DNA of 64,000 nt from WHSW01 sp033856255 (GTDB lineage: Bacteria; Actinomycetota; Thermoleophilia; Solirubrobacterales; 70-9). A program made the position numbers and the translations under genes. The stretch is from NCBI GenBank assembly GCA_033856255.1, contig JAWVFH010000002.1, forward strand, positions 62,001 through 126,000. The letters run 5' to 3'. This document shows positions 8,081 through 16,030 of this stretch, piece after piece. How positions within the stretch are numbered: the stretch's first letter is position 1; every line of letters starts with the position of its first letter. Below the pieces are notes generated by a model. That model had not been told where the DNA came from. It saw only the letters and a list, made by a program, of their open reading frames with translations, and did no database searches.

Positions 8081-8647
8081 GTGGCGACCGAGGGCAGCGG
8101 CTTCAACCCGATCCCGGTGGTCGTGCACCTGGTCGCGATCGCGCTCGGCCTGTGGCTCGGCTACCTCGCCATGGACGCGATCGCCCCCAACCTCCCCGAC
8201 CCGGATCAGGATCCTGGCCTGAGCTCATCCTCGGCGCCGCGCGCGGTCGCCGGCGACGATCCGGACTCCCTGTTTCGGGCCGTCAACCTGAGCTCGGCGC
8301 TCGCCCAGCTCGACGACCAGCTCGCCGCCGGCGACGGGATCGTCAGCCTGCACATCGAGCCGGGCTCGCTCGACGCCGAGACCGGTTCCGGCGACGGCAC
8401 CTTCGCTCCGGCCGGCGTCCCCGTCGCGGTCCCGGCGCTGCTGGCGAGCGAGATCAACGAGCAGCGCGGCCGGGCCGGGCTCGGCGAGGTCTCCTACATG
8501 GACCTGGTGGCGACGGCGAGGGGTCCGCGCTGGTACGTGCAGCTCGACTCCGGCAAGGACATCGGGCCGCCGCCCTGGACCTACGGCGCCCCGCTCGAGG
8601 GCGCGCCGCTGACCGTCGGGCCGGCGCCGCCGAAGCCGGTCGGCTGA
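8081..8647 (+). CDS. Single-pass membrane protein of unknown function
   Basis: 188 residues from GTG at 8081, two bases after the previous stop. One hydrophobic segment (about residues 9-28, PVVVHLVAIALGLWLGYLAM) anchors the protein; the rest is an acidic, probably extracytoplasmic domain. The stretch FRAVNLSSALAQLDDQLAAG followed by SLHIEPGSLDAE is the most structured part. The stop shares its last base with the tatD start. In-frame sequence upstream of 8081 overlaps the SHOCT gene and is a shadow. I do not recognise the family. Confidence 0.7.
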   Translation: MATEGSGFNPIPVVVHLVAIALGLWLGYLAMDAIAPNLPDPDQDPGLSSSSAPRAVAGDDPDSLFRAVNLSSALAQLDDQLAAGDGIVSLHIEPGSLDAETGSGDGTFAPAGVPVAVPALLASEINEQRGRAGLGEVSYMDLVATARGPRWYVQLDSGKDIGPPPWTYGAPLEGAPLTVGPAPPKPVG

Positions 8648-9423
8648 TGATCGACAGCCACTGCCACCTCGGCCTCTGCGAGCCCGCCGACGCGGAGCTG
8701 GTCGCCGACGCCGCCCGGGTCGGGGTGAGGCGGATGCTGACGGTCGGGATCGACGAGGCGGCAAGCGAGGTCGCGATCGCCACGGCCGAGGCGCAGGAGC
8801 CGGTCTTCGCCGCCGTCGGGCGGCATCCGAACGGCACCGCCGGCTTCGACGACACGGCGGCGGCGCGGATCGAGGAGCTCGCCCGCCACCCGCGGGTGGC
8901 GGCGGTCGGCGAGACGGGGCTCGACTACTACCGCGACCGGGCGCCGCGCGAGATCCAGCGCCACGCCTTCCGGACCCAGATCGAGATCGCGCGGCGGGTC
9001 GGCAAGCCGCTCATCATCCACGTCCGCGACGGCGGCGCGACCACCGACGGCGAGGCGCTCGAGGAGACGTTCCAGATCCTCCGCGCCGAGGCGACCGGGG
9101 TGACGGTGGTCCTGCACTGCTTCTCGGCTCCGGCCGCGCGCGCCTTCGAGGCGGCCGAGTGGGGCTGGTACTGCTCGTTCGCCGGCAACGTCACCTATCC
9201 GAAGTCGGAGACGCTGCGCGAGGCCGCGCGCGAGGTGCCCGACGACCTCCTGCTGGTCGAGACCGACGCCCCCTTCCTCTCGCCGCAGCCGGTGCGCGGG
9301 AAGCCGAATCAGCCCGCGAACGTCGTCGCCACGGCCGAGACCGTCGCCGAGGTCCGCGGTGTCTCCTACGCTGAGCTCGAGGCGACCGTGGAGGCGAACG
9401 CCGCTCGAGTGTTCGGCTGGTGA
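8647..9423 (+). CDS. tatD: TatD-family metal-dependent DNase
   Basis: 258 residues from ATG at 8647. All TatD signatures are present in order: DSHCHL (metal-binding HxH), VGETGLDYYRD (metal Glu), IHVRDG, VLHCFSA and LLVETDAPFLSP (metal Asp). TatD enzymes are cytoplasmic TIM-barrel 3'-5' exonucleases or D-aminoacyl-tRNA-hydrolase-like enzymes with two metals. It follows the membrane-protein gene with a 1-bp overlap and is 49 bp from ksgA, its usual actinobacterial neighbour. The rpf gene that often lies between tatD and ksgA is missing here. Confidence 0.94.
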   Translation: MIDSHCHLGLCEPADAELVADAARVGVRRMLTVGIDEAASEVAIATAEAQEPVFAAVGRHPNGTAGFDDTAAARIEELARHPRVAAVGETGLDYYRDRAPREIQRHAFRTQIEIARRVGKPLIIHVRDGGATTDGEALEETFQILRAEATGVTVVLHCFSAPAARAFEAAEWGWYCSFAGNVTYPKSETLREAAREVPDDLLLVETDAPFLSPQPVRGKPNQPANVVATAETVAEVRGVSYAELEATVEANAARVFGW

Positions 9424-9472
9424 TGGCGAGAGACACCCGGGACCCCCGGAGGCGAAGCCGAGGAGGTGGCCG

Positions 9473-10240
9473 GTGAGATTGGGCCAGAACTTCCTCGCGG
9501 ATACGAACCTGCTGGGGGCGATCGTCCGCGAGGCGGAGCTCGGCCCGGAGGACGTCGTGCTCGAGGTCGGGGGCGGGGAGGGGGCGCTGACGGCCGAGCT
9601 CGCGCCGCGGGTGGCGACCGTGCACGTGGTCGAGCTCGACGAGCGGCTTCGCGAGCCGCTCGAGGCCGTGGCGACCGAGCACGGCAATGTCGAGCTGCGC
9701 TTCGGCGATGCGATGCGGATCGACCTGGCGGCGCTGCAGCCGGCGCCGACCCGGATGGTCGCCAACCTGCCGTACGCGATCGCCACGCCGCTGCTGTTGC
9801 GGACGATCGCCGAGCTGGATGGAATCGGCTCCTGGACGGTGATGGTCCAGCGCGAGATCGCCGATCGCCTGCGCGCGGCACCCGGCTCGCGCACCTACGG
9901 GTCGCCGAGCGTGCTCGTCCAGCTCGCCTGTGAGGTGAGGATGCTGCGGACCGTCGACCGGGCGGTGTTCACGCCGCGCCCGCGGGTCGACTCGGCGCTG
10001 CTCGGCCTGCGCCGGATCGGGCCGGCCGCCCCGGCCGAGGTGGCGGCCGTGGTCCGCGACGCCTTCGCGCACCGGCGCAAGTCGCTGCCTCGCTCGCTCG
10101 AGCACTCCCGCCCGGGCGCGCGCGGACCGGCGCGCGCGGCGCTCGAGGCGCTCGGTCTGCCGGCGGACGCGCGCGCCGAGCAGCTCTCGCCGCAGCAGTT
10201 CACGGCCCTGGCGGCGGCGCTGGCCGAGGTCGCGCCGTGA
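9473..10240 (+). CDS. ksgA: 16S rRNA dimethyladenosine transferase
   Basis: 255 residues. KsgA dimethylates two adjacent adenosines near the 3' end of 16S rRNA during small-subunit assembly. The SAM-binding signature EVGGGEGALTAELA (about 35-48), the acidic end of strand beta2 (VVELDERL) and the catalytic NLPY (about 94-97, NLPYAIATPLL) are all visible. GTG at 9473 was chosen because AGGAGG sits 6 nt upstream and the protein then starts at the conserved RLGQNFL; longer in-frame starts run into tatD. The stop overlaps the ispE GTG (GTGA). Confidence 0.95.
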   Translation: MRLGQNFLADTNLLGAIVREAELGPEDVVLEVGGGEGALTAELAPRVATVHVVELDERLREPLEAVATEHGNVELRFGDAMRIDLAALQPAPTRMVANLPYAIATPLLLRTIAELDGIGSWTVMVQREIADRLRAAPGSRTYGSPSVLVQLACEVRMLRTVDRAVFTPRPRVDSALLGLRRIGPAAPAEVAAVVRDAFAHRRKSLPRSLEHSRPGARGPARAALEALGLPADARAEQLSPQQFTALAAALAEVAP

Positions 10241-11079
10241 TCGTGCGGGCGCCGGCGAAGCTCAACCTCTGCCTCTATCTGGGAGCGGGGCGCGAGGATG
10301 GGCTGCACGAGCTGCGTTCGCTGTTCTGCCCGCTGCTGCTCTCCGACCGGATCGCGATCGAGGAGGCCGAGGGGGAGGCGGACGAGGTCGTCTGCCCGGG
10401 GGTCGAAGGGCCGAACCTGGTCGGGGTCGCGCTCGACGCGATGCGAGCGCGCGGCTGGCGGCGGGCGCCGGTGCGGGTCGAGATCGAGAAGCGGATCCCG
10501 GTCGCGGCCGGGCTCGGCGGCGGCAGCGCGGACGCGGCGGCGGTGCTGCGGCTGGCCGCCGGCGAGCTGGACGGACTGGAGGAGCTGGCGGCCGGGCTCG
10601 GCGCCGACGTCCCATCGCAGCTGGAGCCCGGGTTCGCGCTCGTCGGCGGGGCGGGCGAGCGGATCGAGCGGTTGCCGGACCCGGGGGCGTTCGCGGTGGT
10701 GATGATCGGCGCGGACGAGGGGCTGAGCACGGGCGCGGTCTACGCGGAGGCCGACTCGCTCGGGATCGGGCGCTCGGCCACCGAGCTCGACGGGCTCGCC
10801 GCGCGGCTGCGCGCGGCGGCGGCCGAGGGCGCTTCGCCGCTCGATTATCCGCAGCTGCTCGTCAACGACCTCGAGCAGGCGGCGGTCTCGCTGCGGCCGG
10901 AGATCGCCGAGGCGCTGGCGGCGCTCGACGAGGCCGGTGCGGCGCGATCCCTGGTCAGCGGCTCGGGCCCGACGGCGGTCGGCCTGTTCGCGGACATGGC
11001 CGCCGCCGACGCCGCCGCCTCGGCGTTGCCACCGCGTTACGCGCACGCGCTCGTCTCGGCGCCGCAGCGCCTCCGATAA
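10237..11079 (+). CDS. ispE: 4-diphosphocytidyl-2-C-methyl-D-erythritol kinase
   Basis: 280 residues; GHMP kinase of the MEP isoprenoid pathway that phosphorylates CDP-methylerythritol. The N-terminal APAKLNLCL signature (residues 4-12) and the ATP-binding glycine loop PVAAGLGGGSADAAA (about 87-101) are typical, as is a C-terminal SGSGPTAVGLF. GTG start with a 4-bp overlap with ksgA, the standard actinobacterial ksgA-ispE pair. The product feeds the synthesis of undecaprenyl phosphate and quinones. Confidence 0.95.
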   Translation: MIVRAPAKLNLCLYLGAGREDGLHELRSLFCPLLLSDRIAIEEAEGEADEVVCPGVEGPNLVGVALDAMRARGWRRAPVRVEIEKRIPVAAGLGGGSADAAAVLRLAAGELDGLEELAAGLGADVPSQLEPGFALVGGAGERIERLPDPGAFAVVMIGADEGLSTGAVYAEADSLGIGRSATELDGLAARLRAAAAEGASPLDYPQLLVNDLEQAAVSLRPEIAEALAALDEAGAARSLVSGSGPTAVGLFADMAAADAAASALPPRYAHALVSAPQRLR

Positions 11080-11086
11080 TCACCTC

Positions 11087-12541
11087 GTGGAGGGAGAGAG
11101 GCACAGCCGCCGCCGGCTGATCCTGATCGCGGTCCTGGTGATCGCCGTGGTGGTCGCGTTCAAGGAGCTGGCCCCCAGCATCGACGTCCAGCAGCTGCTT
11201 CAGGACGTCTCGCACAAGCTCGGCGACTGGACCTACGTGCTGGTCGGGGCGCTCGCCTTCCTCGAGACCGGGGCCTTCGTCGGGCTCGTCTTCCCGGGCG
11301 AGACGGCGGTGATCCTCGGCGGCGCGGTCGCGGGCCAGGGCGAGACGTCCATCGTGATCACGATCGCGATCGTCTGGTTCTGCGCCTGGGCGGGCGACAC
11401 GACCAGCTTCTTCATCGGCGTTCGGCTCGGCCGCGACTTCGTTCTTCGCAACGGTCCGAAGGTACGGATCACGCACGAGCGGTTCGAGCAGGTGGAGGGG
11501 TACTTCCAACGCCACGGCGGCAAGACGATCCTGATCGGGCGCTTCATCGGGCTGGTCCGCGCGCTGGCGCCGTTCATCGCCGGCAGCTCGGGGATGCGCT
11601 ACCGGGCATTCGTCCCGTACAGCGTCCTCGGCACCGGGCTGTGGGCGGCGGCCTTCTGCCTGCTCGGCTACTTCCTCTCGGCGAGCATCGACCGGGCGAC
11701 CGCGATCGCCGGCAAGGGGGCGCTCGTGTTCGGCGTCGTCGTCACGGTGATCGTCGCCGTGGTCGTCGCGTCGCGCTACCTGCGCGAGCCGGAGAACCGC
11801 GAGCGGGTGGCGGAGCGGATCGCCACGACGCCCGGGCTGCGGCGGCTGCTGCCGCAGTTGCGGTTCGCCTGGCGGCGGCTGACGCCGGGGGGGCTGGGGC
11901 TGGAGCTGACGACCCTGATCGCGACCCTGGCGGTGGCCTCCTTCGTCTTCGTCGGCTACGCGCTGATCGTCTCCGGCGACGCCGGCCCGACGCCCGGCGA
12001 TGCGCAGGCGATCGACGTCGTCGACTCGCTGCGCCGCGGTGGGCTCACGGACCTGGCCAAGGTGATCACGGCGCTCGGCTCGACGGCGGTTCTGGTGCCG
12101 CTGACGGCAATCGCCGCCGGGGTGCTCGCCTGGCGGCGGCGCTGGACGGAGGTGGCGGTGCTGCTGGTCGCGGTGGCGATCCTGCTGATCGCCGTCCCGG
12201 TGACCAAGGAGATCGTCGATCGGCCGCGGCCGGCCGGCGGGCTGGTCGAGGCGGGCGGCGCGAGCTATCCGAGCGGACACGCCGCCCACTCCGTCTTCTA
12301 CGCCTGGCTGGCGCTGACGATCGCGATCCGCGTTCGCCCGGGGTGGCGCTATGGCTCCGCGCTGATCGCCAGCGGGATCGCGCTCACGGTCCTGGTCGGG
12401 CTGAGCCGGGTCTACCTCGGCGTCCACTACCTCAGCGACGTCAGCGGCGGCTGGGGGCTGGGGGTCTCGGCCTTCGCGATCTGCGCGATCGTGGCGCTCG
12501 TGATCACCCACCTGAGGCAGTTGCGGCAGAATCCGCACTGA
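11087..12541 (+). CDS. DedA/PAP2 fusion membrane phosphatase
   Basis: 484 residues from GTG at 11087. The N-terminal half is a DedA (SNARE-associated) domain: VGLVFPGETAVILGGAVAG, then GRFIGLVRALAPFIAGSSGM. The C-terminal half is a type 2 phosphatidic-acid phosphatase with all three motifs: KEIVDRPRP, PSGHAAHS and SRVYLGVHYLSDV. DedA proteins include undecaprenyl-phosphate flippases, and PAP2 enzymes dephosphorylate lipid pyrophosphates, so one chain could dephosphorylate and recycle a lipid carrier. The substrate is inferred. About ten membrane helices. Lies next to ispE, which helps make the polyprenyl precursor. Confidence 0.9.
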   Translation: MEGERHSRRRLILIAVLVIAVVVAFKELAPSIDVQQLLQDVSHKLGDWTYVLVGALAFLETGAFVGLVFPGETAVILGGAVAGQGETSIVITIAIVWFCAWAGDTTSFFIGVRLGRDFVLRNGPKVRITHERFEQVEGYFQRHGGKTILIGRFIGLVRALAPFIAGSSGMRYRAFVPYSVLGTGLWAAAFCLLGYFLSASIDRATAIAGKGALVFGVVVTVIVAVVVASRYLREPENRERVAERIATTPGLRRLLPQLRFAWRRLTPGGLGLELTTLIATLAVASFVFVGYALIVSGDAGPTPGDAQAIDVVDSLRRGGLTDLAKVITALGSTAVLVPLTAIAAGVLAWRRRWTEVAVLLVAVAILLIAVPVTKEIVDRPRPAGGLVEAGGASYPSGHAAHSVFYAWLALTIAIRVRPGWRYGSALIASGIALTVLVGLSRVYLGVHYLSDVSGGWGLGVSAFAICAIVALVITHLRQLRQNPH

Positions 12542-12786
12542 TGCCAGTGGTCGCGAAGATCGGCACCGAGTACATCCTCTTCGGCGCCGCGGGTCTGATC
12601 AGCGTGGTCGCGTTCGCGGTCCTGATCCTCGTCCCCGCGGTCGGGTCGTTCGGCCGCACCTGGGAGAAGCTGACCGCGATCCTCGTCTCCTTCTTCGTCC
12701 TCATCGCGCTGGCCGCGATCGGGATCGCGATCGGGATCGCGATCGTCTACTACTGGGACGACATCACCCACTTCTTTGGCGGCTGA
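12541..12786 (+). CDS. Small two-helix membrane protein
   Basis: 81 residues from ATG at 12541, overlapping the previous TGA by one base. Two hydrophobic segments (about 11-33 and 44-68) flank a short basic loop (SFGRTWEKL). The second helix has the repeat IGIAIGIAIV, encoded by a run of near-identical GGGATCGCGATC units. No known motif. It may be a partner of the DedA-PAP2 protein, given the coupling, but that is only inference. Confidence 0.65.
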   Translation: MPVVAKIGTEYILFGAAGLISVVAFAVLILVPAVGSFGRTWEKLTAILVSFFVLIALAAIGIAIGIAIVYYWDDITHFFGG

Positions 12787-12831
12787 GTTCGCCCGCGTCG
12801 CGCCCCCTCGGTCCGGTCCTAGACTTCGGGC

Positions 12832-14082
12832 GTGGCGCCAGAGTCGGGAACACGTAAAACCCCTGCAAAAAAGCAGGATGCCGACGCGCTCGACACGCTC
12901 TCGGAGGCGATCGAGTCGGGTGCCGGGCTGCCCGCGGTGGCCCGCGCGGCGGGCGCCGCGCTGGGCGCCAGCGTGGCGCTGATCGACCGCTCGAGCGCCG
13001 TGCTCGCGGTCGCCGCCTCTTCCTCCGCGGAGGAGAGCAAGCTGCTCTCGGGCGAGGGCGACGTCGGCACGCTGGAGCTGCGGGTGGCCGACGCGGTCGT
13101 CGGCGAGCTGCGCTACCGCCGCCGTGGCGGCGAGCCGCCGGCCGGGCTGACGCGGATGGTCTCGACCCTGCTGGCGCTGGAGCTGGAGCGCTCGCGGGCG
13201 CCGGAGTGGGCGAGCGACGAGGCGGCGGGGGCGTTCGTCAGCGCCGTCTTCGCCCGACGGGTCACCGACCGGGGCGACATCGTCGCCCGCGCCGCCGAGC
13301 TCGGCAGCGGGGTGGAGGCCGGGGCCGGGGTGATCTTCGCCCGCGCCGCGCCGCGCTCCGCGCAGACCGGCGATTGGCGGGCGCGGGTGCTGGTCGTCTC
13401 GCTGCGGGCGCTGCGCGCCGCCAGCACCGGGGCGATCGCGCGGCTGGCGGAGCAGGGCGACCGCGCCGAGGTGGGGGCGATCGTGCCGACCGACGAGCCG
13501 GCGACGCTCGAGCGGGCGACCCGGGCGCTGGTCCGCGAGCTCGACGCCTCGCTGCCCGGCTTTCACATCACGGTTGCGCGCAGCCGCTGGGTCGCGGATC
13601 CGGTCGACCTCTACCGCGCCGGCCAGGAGGCGCTGCTGGCGGCCAACGTCGCCGAGGCCGACGGGCTCGAGCTGCTCGCCTTCGAGGACACCGGGTCGTA
13701 CCGGCTGCTGATGCCGGCGATGAGCGAGGACCCGGGCGAGCTCGAGCGCTTCTACGAGGAGACCGTGGCGCCGCTGTCGGCGTACGACGAGCAGTACGAG
13801 ACCGATCTGGTGAAGACGATCGAGGCCTACCTCGAAAACGACGGCAACGTCACGCCGACCGCCGACCAGCTGTTCACCCATCGCCACACGGTCCGTTACC
13901 GGCTCGAGCGGGTGAAGGAGCTCTGCGGCCACGACATCACCTCGACCGAGGGCCGCGAGAAGCTGGGCCTGGGGCTGAAGGCGATGCGCGTGCTCGGCAT
14001 CCCGCCCCCGCGCGGGCCCGCGATGGAGCCCGGCACGGAGGCGGGTAGGGCGAAGGTGCGGCGGAAGTCAGGCGACGACTAG
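12832..14082 (+). CDS. PucR-family transcriptional regulator
   Basis: 416 residues from GTG. The C-terminal 60 residues hold the PucR-type helix-turn-helix: TIEAYLENDGNVTPTADQLF, then HRHTVRYRLERVKEL. An N-terminal GAF-like or sensory region (about 10-110) contains AVARAAGAALGASVALIDRS, and a GGDEF-related middle domain follows. PucR regulators respond to purine or other catabolic signals; the ligand here is unknown. TAGACT (12820-12825) lies 6 nt before the GTG. The stop is 2 bp from the convergent secreted-protein gene, with no terminator between them. Confidence 0.88.
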   Translation: MAPESGTRKTPAKKQDADALDTLSEAIESGAGLPAVARAAGAALGASVALIDRSSAVLAVAASSSAEESKLLSGEGDVGTLELRVADAVVGELRYRRRGGEPPAGLTRMVSTLLALELERSRAPEWASDEAAGAFVSAVFARRVTDRGDIVARAAELGSGVEAGAGVIFARAAPRSAQTGDWRARVLVVSLRALRAASTGAIARLAEQGDRAEVGAIVPTDEPATLERATRALVRELDASLPGFHITVARSRWVADPVDLYRAGQEALLAANVAEADGLELLAFEDTGSYRLLMPAMSEDPGELERFYEETVAPLSAYDEQYETDLVKTIEAYLENDGNVTPTADQLFTHRHTVRYRLERVKELCGHDITSTEGREKLGLGLKAMRVLGIPPPRGPAMEPGTEAGRAKVRRKSGDD

Positions 14083-14084
14083 GG

Positions 14085-14840
14085 CTAGCCCTCCTGGTAT
14101 GGCCCAGCCACCTGGCAGAGGGCCGCGCCCACGGCGCCGCCGTTCGGATTGGCGGTGACGAGTACCTGCACCGCTTCCTCGGTCGTCGGCCCGTACAGGT
14201 CGACGACCAGGCCGAGCAGGTCCAGGTGCAGCGGCCCGAGCAGCAGGTTGAGGACCTCGCAGCTCCCCGGCGGGACCGGTGGCACGTCGCTGCCGGCGCG
14301 CCGCTTGCCCCCTGCGGCCTGCTGTTGCTGCGTGCGGACTGGCGCGCTGAACTGGAGCAGCTTCAGCGGTCGCCCGGCGAGCTTGCCGTTGAGTGAGCTG
14401 ACCGTGTGCTTCGCCAGCGCGTCGCGGTTCAGCTTCAGACCCTCCGAGAGCTGGCAGAACAGCTTGCCGAGCGCGCGCTTGGAGTCGCCCGTGATCTCGA
14501 CGTTGATCTCGCTGGTCCGTACCTCGAGCCCGAGCAGGTTGAGGTAGAGCTTGGCGAGGTGCAGGTCGAGGATCCGGCAGTTCTTCGTGGGAGCGACCTT
14601 GAGGTCAATCTCCTTGGTGACCGTCTCAGTGGTGCCGTCCTCGCGCTTCACGACTCCCTGCACGGGCCCGGTCGCGACGATCTTGCCGTTCTGGAAGGCA
14701 AACTTCTGTGCGCTGACGTCGACGCTGACGCGCGCCGTCTCCGCGCCGGCCGTCGCGGCCGCGGCGAGCAGCGCCATCGCGGCGAGCGCTCCCGCCAGCG
14801 GCACGGTCACGCGCCGACTCATCAACCCAAACCCATTCAT
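14085..14840 (-). CDS. Secreted protein with an internal duplication
   Basis: 251 residues from ATG at 14840, with GGGAG 5 nt upstream. A signal peptide (about 1-33) is clear. The mature chain carries two copies of one unit: residues 88-129 (CRILDLHLAKLYLNLLGLEV and on to FCQ) and 194-242 (CEVLNLLLGPLHLDLLGLVV and on to LCQ). Each begins and ends with Cys and has an LxLxLLGLxV core, so each probably folds as a disulfide-closed unit. A Gln/Arg-rich linker (169-183) separates them. I do not recognise a named family. No catalytic motif. Confidence 0.75.
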   Translation of the reverse strand: MNGFGLMSRRVTVPLAGALAAMALLAAAATAGAETARVSVDVSAQKFAFQNGKIVATGPVQGVVKREDGTTETVTKEIDLKVAPTKNCRILDLHLAKLYLNLLGLEVRTSEINVEITGDSKRALGKLFCQLSEGLKLNRDALAKHTVSSLNGKLAGRPLKLLQFSAPVRTQQQQAAGGKRRAGSDVPPVPPGSCEVLNLLLGPLHLDLLGLVVDLYGPTTEEAVQVLVTANPNGGAVGAALCQVAGPYQEG

Positions 14841-14927
14841 CGTTCTCCCACTTTCGTTCCCACTGCTGGTCCGCCCGCCCCTACCCCGGGGCGGGCGGCG
14901 TAAGCGAGATGCGCCGAGCGATGACGG

Positions 14928-15302
14928 CTAGTTGAGGCCCGGGCCGGGAGCCGCGAACTCCTGGAAGCGAGCGACCTTGCCGTCGGCAAAGGTGAAGACG
15001 TGGGTGAAGCCGTAGCGGGCGTCGGTGCCGTCGGCGAGCTTGCCGGCACCGCGGCCGACGCTGGCGACGTGGTCGCCGTCGGCGATCAGCTCGTCGATGT
15101 CGATCGTCAGCTCGGGCCAGTTCTCGGCGACTCCAGCGAAGAACTCGCCGACCCCGTCGTGTCCGTGATAGGTGCCGCTCTGGGGCAGGGCCTCGGTCCC
15201 CTCCCACGAGATCTCGTCGCTGAGCAGCGCCAGCAGCGCCGGGATGTCGCCGCGGCCGAACGCCGCGTACGCCTCGTTGACCACGTCCGTGTTGCTTGCC
15301 AT
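14928..15302 (-). CDS. SnoaL-like (NTF2-fold) protein
   Basis: 124 residues. The pattern VVNEAYAAFGRGDIPALLAL, DEISWEG, GVGEFFAGV and a final GFTHVFTFADGKVARFQEF is that of SnoaL-like NTF2-fold proteins: small cone-shaped domains that act as cyclases, hydrolases or ligand binders. No specific catalytic residue set can be assigned. An AAGGAAGG Shine-Dalgarno lies 6 nt before the ATG. It is followed downstream by 87 bp and then the secreted duplicated protein on the same strand. Confidence 0.82.
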   Translation of the reverse strand: MASNTDVVNEAYAAFGRGDIPALLALLSDEISWEGTEALPQSGTYHGHDGVGEFFAGVAENWPELTIDIDELIADGDHVASVGRGAGKLADGTDARYGFTHVFTFADGKVARFQEFAAPGPGLN

Positions 15303-15381
15303 TGCGTTTCCTTCCTTGGGTCTGCGGGGATCCCGTCCGGATGCCCGTCGGCCAGCTATACGGCGCCGGCCCCGGGACGGA

Positions 15382-15843
15382 TCAATCCCGGGAGCGGGCG
15401 TACGGCTCGAGTCCCTCGATCGCCCGCTTGATCGACCAGTTGTGGTTCCAGCGGAACATCGGGCGCAGGATCGGCGTCAGGTAGCGCAGGAGCGCCCGGT
15501 CGGCGATCACCCGCCAGTCGAAGTGCACGTGGACGCGGCCGTCGGCGGCGTCGGTGAGCGTCCAGACGCCGCGCCCGGTCAGGTCGCCGACTGCCTCGAC
15601 CGTGAACGTGTCCGGCGGCTCGTACGCGACGATCTCCGAGCGCATCTTCAGGTGGTAGGGCAGCTGGCCCTTGAACTCCTGCTCCGAGACCCGGCCCACC
15701 TCCGGCGGCCCGTCGGTCTCGACCTTGATGTAGACCGGCTTCCACCAGTCGGGATAGGTCGAGGCGTCGGCGAGCGCCGTGAACACCGCGTCCCGTGGCG
15801 CGTCGACATCCCACTCGTCGATGAACACATATTCCGATGCCAT
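15382..15843 (-). CDS. SRPBCC-superfamily (polyketide cyclase-like) protein
   Basis: 153 residues. The N-terminus VFIDEWDVDAPRDAVFTALA and the later STYPDWWKPVYIKVE are the typical start of START/SRPBCC helix-grip proteins ('coenzyme Q binding/polyketide cyclase'). The strand pattern with VHFDWRVIADRALLRYLTPI and a long C-terminal helix completes the fold, which binds a hydrophobic ligand in an internal cavity. The ligand is unknown. It is on the same strand as, and just upstream of, the SnoaL-like gene (80 bp gap); both are small ligand-binding folds. Confidence 0.82.
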   Translation of the reverse strand: MASEYVFIDEWDVDAPRDAVFTALADASTYPDWWKPVYIKVETDGPPEVGRVSEQEFKGQLPYHLKMRSEIVAYEPPDTFTVEAVGDLTGRGVWTLTDAADGRVHVHFDWRVIADRALLRYLTPILRPMFRWNHNWSIKRAIEGLEPYARSRD

Positions 15844-15905
15844 CGGCTCTGCATACGCGAATCTATCCGCTTCGGATCAGTCAGCGGATTCGAACCTAGA
15901 CCTAG

Positions 15906-15977
15906 CTCCGGGGGGAGGACTTGAACCTCCTCTTGATGGACCAAAACCATCCGGGCTACCGCTTACCCCACCCCGGA
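15906..15977 (-). tRNA. tRNA-Gln (anticodon TTG)
   Basis: 72 nt on the reverse strand. It folds into a standard cloverleaf: acceptor TCCGGGG pairs with CCCCGGA; D arm GGG-TAAGCGGTAG-CCC; anticodon stem GATGG/CCATC with loop TTTTGGT; T arm GGAGG-TTCAAGT-CCTCC. The anticodon TTG is at 15942-15944 and reads CAA (Gln). The variable loop has 4 nt, the discriminator base is G, and CCA is not encoded. TACACT about 10 nt upstream of the 5' end is a likely -10 box. The only RNA gene found. Confidence 0.95.
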
Positions 15978-16016
15978 AAGGGCTCTGAGTGTATGTGTTT
16001 CCGTCCGACCGATAGA

Positions 16017-16030
16017 CGAACATATGTTCG
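16017..16030 (+). promoter_or_regulatory. LexA (SOS) box over the HNH start codon
   Basis: CGAACATATGTTCG is a perfect palindrome and fits the gram-positive SOS box CGAACRNRYGTTYG at every position; with flanks the palindrome is 16 bp (16016-16031). The HNH ATG (16024-16026) lies at its centre and a -10-like TAGACG (16013-16018) touches its left edge. LexA binding here would block transcription start directly. Confidence 0.8.

Noticed and set aside
13367..13381. 15-bp exact match CCGGCGATTGGCGGG with 44265-44279
   Set aside because: At this base composition several 15-mer matches are expected between all position pairs of a 64-kb window; both code for a GDWR peptide and no wider similarity exists.
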